Assembly (NCBI GenBank): GCA_963721175.1
Contig: CAVRIG010000023.1
Location: 186,001 to 250,000, forward strand
Direction of reading: 5' to 3'
Length of the DNA: 64,000 nt
Source of the DNA: Aliishimia sp963721175
GTDB lineage: Bacteria > Pseudomonadota > Alphaproteobacteria > Rhodobacterales > Rhodobacteraceae
Below the pieces are notes generated by a model. The model was not told the DNA's origin and made no database searches. It saw nothing but the letters and a program-made list of their open reading frames with translations. The position numbers and the translations under genes are program-made. Below, in pieces: positions 1-9,300 of the stretch; within the stretch, counting starts at the first letter, position 1; each line of letters starts with the position of its first letter.

Positions 1-95
1 TTGCCGGCAAGGCCGAAGATCGGGCCGAGGCGGAACTGATGCGCGATCTGGCGGCGGCCTTCAACGGGGCGCGGCGTGTGCTGGCACGGGACTGA
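1..95 (+). CDS. GTA prohead protease (gp4), C-terminal end, partial
   Basis: An open frame enters from the left edge (first full codon at base 3) and ends at TGA 93-95. Only about 30 residues are visible, ending in ...FNGARRVLARD. The tail is Ala/Arg/Glu-rich and shows no domain. The assignment rests on position: in RcGTA-type clusters the HK97-type prohead protease gene sits immediately before the major capsid gene, which starts 31 bases downstream. It could instead be another short GTA head gene, because the visible part is too short to decide by similarity. Confidence 0.5.
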   Translation, partial: AGKAEDRAEAELMRDLAAAFNGARRVLARD

Positions 96-126
96 TCCCG
101 GGCCGACAACTGCAAAGGGGTGATCC

Positions 127-1305
127 ATGAGCAGAACCGAGGTGAAAGCCGCGGCCGGGGGAGGTTTGACTCCGGCGCAAGAGGCTCGCGAGGCCATCAC
201 TGGCTTTCTGTCCGACTTCAAGGACTTCCAAACCGATGTCGAAATGAAACTGAAACAGCAGAATGAGCGTATGACCATGCTGGACCGAAAGAGTGCCACC
301 TATCGCCGCCCGCCGCTGGGCGCGGCCGCCGACCTGGATGCGCCGCATCAAAAGGCCTTCACCTCCTATCTTCGGACGGGTGATGACGACGGCCTGCGCG
401 GGCTGGAACTGGAGGGCAAGGCGCTTTCCACGGCCGTCAATTCCGATGGGGGATACCTTGTCGATCCTCAGACGGCGGACAGCGTGAAATCCGTCCTGAA
501 CTCGACCGCCTCGATCCGGGCGGTGGCACAGGTCGTGAATGTCGAGGCGACATCTTTCGATGTGCTCGTCGACCACGCGGACATGGCGGCGGGTTGGGCC
601 ACGGAAACTTCCAGCGCGGCTAAATCGTCAACGCCGCAGATCGATCGTATCACCATTCCCCTGCACGAGCTTTCGGCAATGCCGAAGGCGTCGCAGCGGT
701 TGCTTGACGATGCGGCATTCGACATCGAAGGCTGGCTCGCCAGCCGGATCGCGGACAAATTCTCCCGTGCCGAGGCGGCGGCGTTCGTGTCCGGAGACGG
801 TATCGACAAGCCGACTGGCTTTCTGACCCATGCGAAGGTCGAAAACGACAGCTGGACCTGGGACACGCTGGGCTATGTCGCCTCCGGTTCGGACGGCTCT
901 TGTGAAGCCGACCCGATCGTCGACCTCGTCTACGCGCTGGGCGCGCAGTATCGCGCCAATGCGACGTTCGTCATGAATTCGAAGACCGCCGGCAACATCC
1001 GCAAGCTGAAGGATGCCGACGGCCGCTTCCTGTGGTCCGACGGTCTGGCCGCCGGAGAGCCGGCGCGGCTCATGGGCTACCCGGTGCTGATCTGCGAGGA
1101 CATGCCGGATCCCGCAAGCGACAGTTTCTCGATTGCATTCGGTGATTTCAGCGTCGGGTACACCGTGGCCGAACGCCCGGACCTGCGGGTGCTGCGCGAT
1201 CCGTTCAGCGCGAAACCGCACGTGCTCTTCTACGCGACCAAGCGCGTGGGCGGCGACGTGAGCGACTTCTCGGCGATCAAGCTGATCAAGTTTGGCCTTA
1301 GCTAG
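127..1305 (+). CDS. GTA major capsid protein (gp5, HK97 fold)
   Basis: This 392-residue protein forms the head shell of the gene transfer agent particle. The N-terminal ~105 residues are charged and helical (K/E/Q-rich near 30-60), like the delta domain that is cleaved from HK97-type capsids during maturation. The rest is the capsid core, with family-typical stretches such as NSDGGYLVDPQ (about 105-115), ATETSSAAKSSTPQIDRITIPLHEL and the C-terminal YATKRVGGDV. Length agrees with RcGTA gp5 (about 400). A GGGG-rich ribosome site lies just before ATG 127. The gene follows the presumed protease and precedes the head-tail connector genes, as in Rhodobacter capsulatus. The frame is intact. Confidence 0.95.
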   Translation: MSRTEVKAAAGGGLTPAQEAREAITGFLSDFKDFQTDVEMKLKQQNERMTMLDRKSATYRRPPLGAAADLDAPHQKAFTSYLRTGDDDGLRGLELEGKALSTAVNSDGGYLVDPQTADSVKSVLNSTASIRAVAQVVNVEATSFDVLVDHADMAAGWATETSSAAKSSTPQIDRITIPLHELSAMPKASQRLLDDAAFDIEGWLASRIADKFSRAEAAAFVSGDGIDKPTGFLTHAKVENDSWTWDTLGYVASGSDGSCEADPIVDLVYALGAQYRANATFVMNSKTAGNIRKLKDADGRFLWSDGLAAGEPARLMGYPVLICEDMPDPASDSFSIAFGDFSVGYTVAERPDLRVLRDPFSAKPHVLFYATKRVGGDVSDFSAIKLIKFGLS

Positions 1306-1463
1306 GGCCTGAACACACGGCGCGGGCTCGGCCAATCCCGGGTCCGCGTCCAGGGCACGCGTCGCAATCCTGCGTCGTCTAGCTGCTCCCCTCCGTCCGA
1401 GCGGCGTGGGGCGGCGCGTGCCCGCCTCATCGCCAGGCGGGGCATACCTGCGGAGAATGCAAA

Positions 1464-2063
1464 ATGATGTTGATCGAAGAAACGGTTATTCCGGACAGCA
1501 GTCTGCCAGTTGACGACTTCAAGGCGCATTTGCGGCTGGGTACCGGCTTTGGCGACGACACCACGCAGGATCCGATCCTGCTCAGTTTCCTGCGTGCCGC
1601 GCTGAGCTCGATCGAGGCGCGCACCAACAAGATCCTGTTCGAGCGCGGGTTTCTCTTGTCGCTCGCCAAATGGCAGGGGGTGGATTCGCAGCCCTTGCCC
1701 GTTGCCCCGGTGAACACGCTCAACCGCGTCACCATGGTGTCGCGCACCGGAGTGGAAACTGAGGTCGATCTCGGCCGGCTTCGGCTCGTGCGCAATGTGC
1801 AGCAGCCGTGCATCGTTTCCTTGGGCACCATGCTGCCGTCGATCCCGTCGAACGGCGGTGTAGATATCCGGTTCAGTGCCGGGTGGGGCCCGGCGTGGCA
1901 GGATCTGCCCGCCGATCTGCGCCAGGCCACGCTGATGCTGTCGGCTCACTACTACGAATTCCGCAGCGAGACGACGCTGAGCGAAGGGTGCATGCCCTTC
2001 GGCGTCTCGAGCTTGCTCGAACGGTACAGAACGGTCCGCATGGGCTTTGGAGGTCCCAGATGA
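1464..2063 (+). CDS. GTA head-tail connector / adaptor (gp6)
   Basis: This 199-residue protein matches the gp6-like head-tail connector family, whose members bind under the portal and join head to tail. Visible family features are the opening LPVDDFKAHLRLG, the helical segment SFLRAALSSIEARTNKILF and the DIRFSAGWGPAWQDLPADLRQATLMLSAHYYE block near 130-165 that is typical of the family. The start is one of two adjacent ATGs at 1464, preceded by GGAG at about 1452. It is separated from the capsid gene by 158 bases, which is unusual in this otherwise packed cluster, and it overlaps gp7 by ATGA. Confidence 0.9.
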   Translation: MMLIEETVIPDSSLPVDDFKAHLRLGTGFGDDTTQDPILLSFLRAALSSIEARTNKILFERGFLLSLAKWQGVDSQPLPVAPVNTLNRVTMVSRTGVETEVDLGRLRLVRNVQQPCIVSLGTMLPSIPSNGGVDIRFSAGWGPAWQDLPADLRQATLMLSAHYYEFRSETTLSEGCMPFGVSSLLERYRTVRMGFGGPR

Positions 2064-2398
2064 GCCTGCCGCGCCTCAATCGCCGACTGACGCTCGAAAA
2101 TCCGCAGAAGGTTCCGGATGGGGCGGGCGGCTACACCACGACCTGGGCGCCGCTCGGCCAGCTTTGGGCATCGTGCAAGCCGCGCGCCGGGCGCGAGCGT
2201 GCCCAGGGCGGCGCTCCGATTTCCGCGGTGTCCTACAAGATCATCGTGCGCGGTGCGCCGCAGGGCAGCCTTGCGCGGCCTAAGCCCGAGCAGCGGTTTC
2301 GCGACGGCGGGCGCATCTTCAACATCCAGGCCGTGACCGAGCTCGACGAGACCGCGATGTACCTGGCCTGTTACGCCGAAGAGGAGGTGGTGGCATGA
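2060..2398 (+). CDS. GTA head-tail stopper/adaptor (gp7)
   Basis: This 112-residue protein starts MSLPRLNRRLTLE and continues with DGAGGYTTTWAPLGQLWASCKPRAGRER, the pattern of the SPP1 gp16-like head-tail adaptor family. In that family the conserved tryptophan and arginine of the WA..KPRSGRE segment lie in the beta-barrel core. It seals the neck between connector and tail. The start ATG overlaps the gp6 stop (2060-2063) and its own stop overlaps the gp8 start (2395-2398), so the three genes are translationally coupled. Confidence 0.9.
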   Translation: MSLPRLNRRLTLENPQKVPDGAGGYTTTWAPLGQLWASCKPRAGRERAQGGAPISAVSYKIIVRGAPQGSLARPKPEQRFRDGGRIFNIQAVTELDETAMYLACYAEEEVVA

Positions 2399-2805
2399 GT
2401 TATGCGCTGGCGCCCGCCCTCCAGAGCGCGGTCTTCCAGGCACTGGCCGCGGATACGGTGCTGACGGGTTTCGTCGGCGACGCGATCTACGACGCGTTGC
2501 CGAGCGGCAATCCGCCGGATCTCTACGTCAGCCTGGGTCAGGAGACCGTGAAGGATGCCTCCGACAAGTCCGGACGAGGGGCCGAACACCGGTTCACCGT
2601 GTCGGTCATGTCATCCGCCTTCGGTTTCACGACGGCCAAGACCGTGGCTGCTGCCGTCTGCGACGTGCTGGTCGACGCGGACCTGCCGCTCGACCGTGGG
2701 CGCTTGGTCTCGCTGGGGTTTGACCGGGCGACCGCACGGCGCACCGACAACGACAAGGGCCGGCAGATCGACCTTCGATTCCGCGCGCGGGTCGAAGACA
2801 ACTGA
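2395..2805 (+). CDS. GTA tail terminator-like protein (gp8, DUF3168)
   Basis: This 136-residue protein belongs to the DUF3168 family. The N-terminal helix LQSAVFQALAADTVL is followed by VGDAIYDALPSGNPPDLYVSLGQE and the central HRFTVSVMS strand. The C-terminus carries RQIDLRFRARVED, close to the RQ..LRFRA motif usual in RcGTA gp8. Members act as tail terminator or neck proteins that cap the tail tube at the head-proximal end. It is coupled to gp7 by an ATGA overlap. Confidence 0.9.
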   Translation: MSYALAPALQSAVFQALAADTVLTGFVGDAIYDALPSGNPPDLYVSLGQETVKDASDKSGRGAEHRFTVSVMSSAFGFTTAKTVAAAVCDVLVDADLPLDRGRLVSLGFDRATARRTDNDKGRQIDLRFRARVEDN

Positions 2806-2831
2806 ACGATTTTTGAGAACGGAGAGCTCCA

Positions 2832-3245
2832 ATGGGCGCACAGAACGGAAAGGACCTTCTGATCAAGGTCGACATGAGCTCGGACGGATCGTTCGAGACG
2901 ATTGCGGGGCTGCGTGCCACGCGGATCAGCTTCAACGCCGAAAGCGTGGATGTCACCAGCCTCGAAAGCCAGGGCGGTTGGCGGGAACTGCTGGCCGGCG
3001 CGGGCGTGCGATCGGCCACGATCAGCGGGTCCGGCGTTTTCAAGGACGCGACCACGGACGAACGCGCGCGGCAGATCTTCTTCGACAGTGCCACGCCGGC
3101 GTTCCAGGTCATCATCCCGGATTTCGGTACCGTCGAAGGCCCGTTCCAGGTGACCGCGCTGGAGTATTCCGGCTCCCACAACGGGGAAGCCGCCTACGAG
3201 CTGAGCCTCGCGTCGGCCGGGGTCCTGAACTTCACGGCGCTCTGA
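2832..3245 (+). CDS. GTA major tail tube protein (gp9, TP901-1 family)
   Basis: This 137-residue protein opens MGAQNGKDLLIKVDMSSDG and continues with the tail-tube signature VDVTSLESQGGWRELLAGAGVRSATISGSGVFKD and a C-terminal YELSLASAGVLNFTAL. These are the features of the phage major tail protein TP901-1 family, the repeated ring subunit of the tail tube. GGAG lies about eight bases before ATG 2832. It follows gp8 after 26 bases, and its stop TGA (3243-3245) overlaps the ATG of gp10 by one base. Confidence 0.95.
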   Translation: MGAQNGKDLLIKVDMSSDGSFETIAGLRATRISFNAESVDVTSLESQGGWRELLAGAGVRSATISGSGVFKDATTDERARQIFFDSATPAFQVIIPDFGTVEGPFQVTALEYSGSHNGEAAYELSLASAGVLNFTAL

Positions 3246-3562
3246 TGACCAATCCTTGGAGGGGAGATGTGGCCCTGGTGATCGACGACCGGTCATATGA
3301 CCTGCGGCTGACACTTGGCGCGCTCGCAGAGCTTGAGGCGGATCTGCGGACCGGATCGCTGGTCGAGATGGTCGAGCGGTTCGAAAACGGCGCCTATTCC
3401 AGCCGCGACGTGCTGGCGATCCTGCGCGCCGGGCTGAAGGGCGGTCGCGCGGATCCGATGCCGGACCTCGATCATGGGCAGGTCGACGGCGGCCCGATGC
3501 GGGCGGCACAGGTCGCGGCCCAGCTTCTGGTGCGTGCCTTCACCCTGCCGGAGAAGACATGA
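3245..3562 (+). CDS. GTA gp10 (GTA_gp10 / tail assembly chaperone type)
   Basis: This 105-residue protein contains the family core YDLRLTLGALAELEADLRTGSLVEMVERF followed by SSRDVLAILRAGLKGG. That is the signature of the GTA gp10 family, thought to act with the next small protein as a tail assembly chaperone for the tape measure protein. The start ATG overlaps the gp9 stop by one base, and the stop overlaps the next start as ATGA (3559-3562). Confidence 0.9.
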   Translation: MTNPWRGDVALVIDDRSYDLRLTLGALAELEADLRTGSLVEMVERFENGAYSSRDVLAILRAGLKGGRADPMPDLDHGQVDGGPMRAAQVAAQLLVRAFTLPEKT

Positions 3563-3759
3563 GGCAGTTCGACTGGCCCGCACTCTTGCGCGCGGGGCTC
3601 GCGGGATTGCGGCTCAGCCCGGAGCAGTTCTGGGACCTGACACCTGCGGAACTGCGGCTGATGCTGGGCGAAGGCGCGGCCGCGCCGATGCACCGAAAGG
3701 GGCTCGACGCCTTGATGGCGGCTTACCCGGATACGGAACAAGGACAGGACTATGAGTGA
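3559..3759 (+). CDS. GTA small tail assembly chaperone (gp10.1, rcc01693 family)
   Basis: This 66-residue protein carries DWPALLRAGLAGLRLSPEQFWDLTPAELRLMLG, the recognisable pattern of the rcc01693/TAC family encoded between gp10 and the tape measure gene in RcGTA-like clusters. It is likely the second part of a two-gene tail chaperone. It overlaps gp10 by 4 bases and the tape measure gene by 8. I see no sign of a programmed frameshift between the two chaperone genes; they simply overlap. Confidence 0.88.
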   Translation: MRQFDWPALLRAGLAGLRLSPEQFWDLTPAELRLMLGEGAAAPMHRKGLDALMAAYPDTEQGQDYE

Positions 3760-4411
3760 GTACAGAGACGATATCGACAATCTCGAAGCCCAGACCGGCA
3801 GCCTGACCGACAGCCTTGGGCAGGCCTCGCTCATGGTCTCGGGCTTTGACACCGAATTGCGGCGCATGCAGGAGAGCCTGGCCGCGACAGGCAAGGATAT
3901 GGCTTCGCTGGAGCAGGGTATGAGCCGCGGTTTGCGCAGAGCCTTTGACGGGTTGGTCTTCGACGGATTGAAGCTGTCTCAAGCCCTGGAAACCGTGGCG
4001 CAGTCGATGGTCAACACGGTCTACAATGCCGCGATCCGGCCGGTGACCGACCATTTCGGCGGTCTGCTGGCCAAGGGTGTCGGCGGTCTGACGAATGGCC
4101 TTTTCCCGTTCGAGGACGGTGCCGCGTTCAGCCAGGGCCGCGTCGTGCCCTTTGCCAGCGGCGGCGTCGTTTCCGGCCCGAACTACTTCCCGATGCGCGG
4201 GGGGACCGGCCTGATGGGGGAGGCGGGGCCGGAGGCGATCATGCCGCTGGCGCGCGGTCCCGACGGCAAGCTGGGCGTGCGCGGTGCGGGCGGCGGCGCG
4301 ACGATCGTCATGAACATCTCCACGCCGGATGTCCAAGGCTTCAACCGCTCCCGCGGGCAGATTGCCGCGCAGATGAGCCGCGCGCTCGGCCGCAGCGACC
4401 GCAACAGTTGA
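3752..4411 (+). CDS. GTA tail tape measure protein (gp11)
   Basis: This 219-residue protein is short for a tape measure but normal for the short-tailed GTA particle. The N-terminal half is predicted alpha-helical (residues ~1-70, with heptad-like L/M spacing) and passes into FDGLVFDGLKLSQALETVAQSMVNTVYNAAIRPV. The C-terminal half is glycine-rich with FASGGVVSGPNYFPMRGGTGLMGEAGPEAIMPL, a motif shared by many phage tape measure C-termini. Tape measure length sets tail length, so a short protein agrees with a short tail. It begins inside the end of the preceding chaperone gene. Confidence 0.92.
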   Translation: MSEYRDDIDNLEAQTGSLTDSLGQASLMVSGFDTELRRMQESLAATGKDMASLEQGMSRGLRRAFDGLVFDGLKLSQALETVAQSMVNTVYNAAIRPVTDHFGGLLAKGVGGLTNGLFPFEDGAAFSQGRVVPFASGGVVSGPNYFPMRGGTGLMGEAGPEAIMPLARGPDGKLGVRGAGGGATIVMNISTPDVQGFNRSRGQIAAQMSRALGRSDRNS

Positions 4412-4427
4412 TCGAGGGAACAGGAAC

Positions 4428-5063
4428 ATGAATTTCCACGAAGTCCGGTTTCCCGCATCGCTCAGTTTCGGCTCCGTCGGCGGACCGGAGCGCCGTACCG
4501 ACGTCGTCACGTTGGCCAACGGGTTCGAGGAACGCAACACGCCGTGGGCGCACTCGCGCCGGCGCTATGACGCGGGGCTGGGCATGCGCAGCCTTGACGA
4601 CATCGAGAAGCTGATCGCGTTCTTCGAAGCGCGGCGTGGTCAGATGTTCGGGTTCCGCTGGAAGGATTGGTCCGACTACAAATCGGCCAAGGCAAGCCAG
4701 CCGTTGGGATTTTCCGACCAGGCGCTTGCAACAGGCGACGCGTCGACGACTACATTTCAACTGGTGAAAACCTATGTCAGCGGCGATTTTTCCTATGTCC
4801 GGCCGATCACCAAACCGGTGGCGGGCACGGTGCGGGTCGGCATGGGCGGATCGGAACTGACCGAAGGTGCCGATTTCTTCGTGGACACGACGACCGGCTC
4901 GATCACCTTCCCGGTAGCTCCTGCAAGTGGCACGGCAATAACGGCAGGGTTCGAATTCGACGTGCCGGTACGGTTCGACACGAACCAGATCCAGACGTCG
5001 GTGGCGAGCTTCCGCGCCGGTGATGTCCCGAACGTCCCCATCGTGGAGGTGCGTGTCTCATGA
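4428..5063 (+). CDS. GTA distal tail protein (gp12, DUF2460)
   Basis: This 211-residue DUF2460 protein has the family opening NFHEVRFPASLSFGSVGGPERRTDVVTL, then PWAHSRRRYDAG and the ARRGQMFGFRWKDWSDYKS block near 65-85. RcGTA gp12 forms the hexameric distal tail protein between the tube and the hub. A ribosome site (GAGGGAACAGGAAC) precedes ATG 4428. The stop overlaps the gp13 start as ATGA (5060-5063). The frame is intact and length matches the family. Confidence 0.93.
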   Translation: MNFHEVRFPASLSFGSVGGPERRTDVVTLANGFEERNTPWAHSRRRYDAGLGMRSLDDIEKLIAFFEARRGQMFGFRWKDWSDYKSAKASQPLGFSDQALATGDASTTTFQLVKTYVSGDFSYVRPITKPVAGTVRVGMGGSELTEGADFFVDTTTGSITFPVAPASGTAITAGFEFDVPVRFDTNQIQTSVASFRAGDVPNVPIVEVRVS

Positions 5064-5947
5064 GCGGTATTCCGGCAGCGCTCGAAGCGCATCTGCAGAG
5101 CGGCTTTACGACCCTTTGCCGTGCCTGGGCCATTCGGCGGCGCGATGGCGCGACCTTCGGCTTCACCGACCATGACGGGCCGTTGAATTTCGACGGGATC
5201 GAGTTTCGGGCGCATTCCGGTCTGACCGCGTCGGCCCTGGCCCAAAGCACCGGGCTTTCCGTCGACAATGCCGAGGCGATCGGCGCCCTCAGCGATGCCT
5301 CGATCACCGAAGCGGATATCGAGGCGGGGCGTTTCGACGGTGCGGAGATGACGTCCTGGCTGGTCAACTGGACCGACCCGGAGCAGCGTTGGCTGCAGTT
5401 TCGCGGCACGATCGGAGAACTCAGGCAGGGCGGCGGTGCGTTCACCGCTGAACTGCGCGGCCTGACGGATGCATTGAACCAGCCTCTTGGGCGGGTGTAT
5501 CAGACACCTTGCACCGCGGTGCTTGGCGATGCGCAATGCCGCGTCAACCTTGACGCGCCGGGGTTTCGGGCGACGGTGACGGTAGAGACGGTACGGGAAG
5601 CGCGCCTGCTGAACTGGTCCGACGGTATGGGTTTTGCAGACGGCTGGTTCGAGCGCGGCCGGCTCGACGTTCTAAGTGGGGCCGCCGCCGGGCTCTGGGC
5701 GTCGATCAAGCGTGACCAGGTCTCCGCCTCGGGGCGTCGGGTCGAGCTTTGGGAATCGATGCGGGCGACGCTGGCGCCTGGAGATCAGGTGCGCCTGACC
5801 GCGGGCTGCGACAAGCGGTTCGAGACCTGTCGCACGAAATTCGCCAATGTCATGAATTTTCAGGGATTTCCGGACGTTCCCGGTGAAGACTGGATCATGG
5901 CGGTGCCGAAATCCACCGGCGCCAACACCGGGGGGTCGCGGCGGTGA
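5060..5947 (+). CDS. GTA baseplate hub protein (gp13, DUF2163) with four-Cys site
   Basis: This 295-residue protein combines DUF2163 with the FAD/NAD-like C-terminal phage tail fold. Family marks include WAIRRRDGATFGFTDHDGPL near 23-42 and the C-terminal FQGFPDVPGEDW. Four cysteines fall in two pairs, Cys151/Cys160 (TPCTAVLGDAQC) and Cys250/Cys257 (AGCDKRFETC). In phage lambda gpL and in RcGTA gp13 equivalent cysteines bind an iron-sulfur cluster at the tail tip, so the same is expected here. It is joined to gp12 and gp14 by ATGA/GTGA-type overlaps. Confidence 0.93.
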   Translation: MSGIPAALEAHLQSGFTTLCRAWAIRRRDGATFGFTDHDGPLNFDGIEFRAHSGLTASALAQSTGLSVDNAEAIGALSDASITEADIEAGRFDGAEMTSWLVNWTDPEQRWLQFRGTIGELRQGGGAFTAELRGLTDALNQPLGRVYQTPCTAVLGDAQCRVNLDAPGFRATVTVETVREARLLNWSDGMGFADGWFERGRLDVLSGAAAGLWASIKRDQVSASGRRVELWESMRATLAPGDQVRLTAGCDKRFETCRTKFANVMNFQGFPDVPGEDWIMAVPKSTGANTGGSRR

Positions 5948-6381
5948 GTGAAGATGTGGTCGCGGCGGCCCGAGGCTGGATCGGTACGCCCTATGTTCAT
6001 CAGCAATCCCGGCGCGGTGCGGGATGCGATTGCCTCGGGCTCTTGCGCGGGGTCTGGCGCGAGGTGCTGGGCGCGGAGCCCGAGACCGTCCCGGCCTATA
6101 CCCGCGACTGGTCCGAGCCTCAGGGCGATGAACGGCTTTGGCAGGCTGCAGCACGGCACCTGACGCCCAAGGATGTTGCGGCAGAGGAGGCGGGCGACGT
6201 GCTGCTCTTTCGAATACGCGACGGCAGCGTGGCCAAGCATCTGGGCATCCAGGCGGAGACCGGCGAACACCCCAGCTTCGTGCATGCCTATACCGGGCAC
6301 GGTGTCATCGAAAGCTCGCTCAGCCAGCCGTGGCGTCGGCGCATCGTGGCGCGTTTCGAGTTTCCGACCGGGAGGGTCTGA
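5944..6381 (+). CDS. GTA tail peptidase (gp14, NlpC/P60 family)
   Basis: This 145-residue protein belongs to the NlpC/P60 cysteine peptidases. The motif GCDCLGL places the catalytic cysteine at Cys30 (after Asp29), and AKHLGI provides the catalytic His99. FVHAYT with His114 probably supplies the third residue. In the GTA tail it digests peptidoglycan during DNA entry into the recipient. The start is GTG 5944 within the GTGA overlap with gp13, and the stop overlaps the gp15 start by one base. It lacks a signal peptide, as expected for a structural particle protein. Confidence 0.93.
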   Translation: MSEDVVAAARGWIGTPYVHQQSRRGAGCDCLGLLRGVWREVLGAEPETVPAYTRDWSEPQGDERLWQAAARHLTPKDVAAEEAGDVLLFRIRDGSVAKHLGIQAETGEHPSFVHAYTGHGVIESSLSQPWRRRIVARFEFPTGRV

Positions 6382-9300
6382 TGGCGACTATCGTTCTGTC
6401 TGCAGCCGGAGCTGCTCTGGGTGGGTCTATTGGGGGTACGGTCGCCGGGCTCTCGACGGCGGTCCTGGGCCGCGCCGTAGGCGCCACGCTCGGCCGCGTC
6501 CTGGATCAGCGCCTCATGGGGCAGGGTTCGCGCGCGGTGGAGACTGGCCGTGTCGACCGTTTCCGGCTGTCCAATGCCGGCGAGGGTGAGGCGATCCCGC
6601 AGATCTACGGCCGGATGCGCGTGGGCGGGCAGATCATCTGGGCGTCCGACTTCAGCGAGACGACCACGGTCACGGGCGGCGGCGGCAAGGGCGCGCCAAG
6701 CACGCCCAAGACGCGCACGACGCAGTTCAGCTATACCGTCAGCCTGGCGCTCGCGCTCTGCGAGGGCGAAATCACGCGGGTGGGTCGCGTCTGGGCCGAT
6801 GGGGAAGAGGTCGCGCCGCGGGATCTGAACATGCGGGTCTACCACGGCACCCGGGATCAGCTTCCCGACCCGGCGATCGAGGCGGTCGAAGGCGCGGGCG
6901 CGGTCCCCGCCTATCGGGGCACGGCCTATGTCGTTCTGGAAAACCTGCCGCTGGAGCAGTTCGGCAACCGCGTGCCGCAATTCACCTTCGAAGTCATGCG
7001 GCCGGAACAGCCTGGCAGCAAGACCGACCTGACCCGCGCGATCGAAGCCGTGGCCGTCATACCCGGGACTGGCGAATACGCGCTCGCCACCACGCCGGTG
7101 CACTATACCAACGGCCCTGGAAGCCGGTGGAGCGCCAATGTCAACACGCCGGCCGGCAAGCCCGACTTCCAGGTATCGCTGGATGCTCTGACCGAGGAAT
7201 TGCCGAACGCCCGTGCCGCGTCGCTGATCGTAAGCTGGTTCGGGGGCGATCTGCGCTGCGGTCAGTGCCGAGTTCGCCCGAAAATCGAGAAACGCGAGAG
7301 TGATGGCGAGAACATGCCTTGGTCCGTGGCCGGCATCAAGCGTAGCTCGGCCGAGACGATGCCCCTCGTCCAAGGCAAACCGGTATATGGCGGAACGCCG
7401 GCCGATGCTTCGGTGATCCAGGCGATCCGGGCGCTGCAGGCCTCTGGCAAGGACGTCATGTTCTACCCGTTCATCCTGATGGACCAGCTTCAGGGCAGTC
7501 TCTTGCCCGATCCCTATGGCGGGATCGAGCAGGCCCATCTGCCGTGGCGCGGTCGGATCACGCTCGACATCGCGCCCGGCCACGCCGGATCCAGCGATGG
7601 AACAGCCGCCGCCGCCAGTCAGATCGCGCAGTTCTTCGGAACCGCACGGGCCAATCATTTTTCCGTCGTGGGGGAGACCGTGAAATACTCCGGTCCGCCC
7701 GAGTGGAGTTTTTCGCGCTTCATCCTGCATTACGCGGCGCTTTGCGTGGCGGCCGGCGGAGTGGAGGCGTACTGCATCGGCTCGGAGATGCGAGGCGTGT
7801 CCCAGATCCGCGGCGCCGGCAACAGCTTTCCCTTCGTCGACAAGCTGCAGCAACTCGCCGCGGATGTCCGTGCCATCCTCGGTCATGGCACGATGATCGG
7901 CTACGCGGCGGATTGGACGGAGTATTTCGGCTACCAGCCGCAGGACGGAGTCGGGCGACCGCTTCTTTCACCTCGACCCGCTCTGGGCCGATCCCAACAT
8001 CGACTTCGTGGGCATCGACAATTACATACCGCTCAGCGACTGGCGGGATGGGGGCGATCATCTCGATGCCGATGCGGGAGCGATCTATGGCCTCGACTAC
8101 CTGCGCGGCAATATCGAAGGCGGCGAAGGCTACGACTGGTATTACGCCAACCGCCAGGACGCCGACACGCAGACCCGTACTCCCATTACCGACGGCACGC
8201 ATGGCGAACCGTGGGTCTGGCGGTACAAGGACATCCGCAACTGGTGGCTCAATCCGCATCACGAGCGCGTCGGCGGAGTACGGTCGGCGACGCCCACGGC
8301 CTGGGTGCCGCAATCGAAACCCGTGTGGTTCACAGAATATGGGTGCTCGGCGGTGGACAAGGGCACGAACCAGCCGAACAAGTTCGTCGATCCGAAAAGC
8401 TCCGAGAGCAGCCTGCCATATTACTCCACCGGCGCGCGGGACGACCTCATCCAGATGCAGTACCTGCAGGCCATGACGTCGTATTATGCCGACCCGGCGA
8501 AGAACCCGGTTTCGGCCATCTACGGGGGGCCGATGGTCGACATGAGCCGCGCGTTTGTCTGGGCCTGGGATGGGCGGCCGTACCCCTATTTTCCCAACAA
8601 TCGCCAACTCTGGAGTGATGGCGACAACTATGCGCTGGGGCACTGGCTCAACGGTCGCACATCCGCGCGTCCGCTGGCTTCGGTCGTTGAGGAAGTCTGT
8701 GCCCGTTCGGGTCTCACTCAGGTCAACACGTCTCAACTCTACGGCTACGTCCGGGGATATACGGTAGCGTATGTAGGGTCTGCCCGCGCTACTCTGCAAC
8801 CTCTCATGCTGCGGTATGGTTTCGATGCGGTGGAACGGGACGGCACATTGCACTTCGTGATGCGCGAGGGGCGCGTTCGCGCGACACTGGACCCGGATTG
8901 GCTGGCACGAGCCGAAGACCTCGAAGGTCTAATCGAGCAGGAGCGCGACCCGGAACTCGAGCTGTCCGGGCGGGTGCGGCTGCAATTCGTGCAGGCCGAC
9001 GGCGACTACGAGATCCTGGCCGAAGAGGCCGTTCTGCCCGACAGTGCGACGCACAGCGTGTCGTCGTCGGAGGTACCCTTGTCATTGACCCGGGGCGAGG
9101 GGCGTCAGACCGCGGAACGCTGGCTGAGCGAGGCGCGGGTCGCGCGGGACAAGCTGCGCTTCGCGCTGCCTCCCTCTCGCTACCGCGTGGGTGCCGGCGA
9201 TGTGGTGCGGCTGTCCGGGGTGTCCGACGTCCGCTACCGCATCGATCGGGTGGAGCAGGGACCCCACCAGATCGTCGAGGCCGTGCGAATCGAACCGTCG

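Noticed and set aside
628..1335. Long antisense frame under the capsid gene
   Set aside because: High GC content creates long mirror frames; the composition is Arg/Ala-rich without domain patterns, and the opposite strand holds a clear gene.
3245..3759. Programmed frameshift between the two GTA tail chaperone genes
   Set aside because: The two genes simply overlap by four bases with their own starts, and I see no slippery heptamer at the junction.
6138..8618. Single 826-residue frame starting at 6138
   Set aside because: Its first 81 codons lie inside gp14 in another frame and its last ~220 codons lie beyond the gp15 shift. The real gp15 start is ATG 6381.
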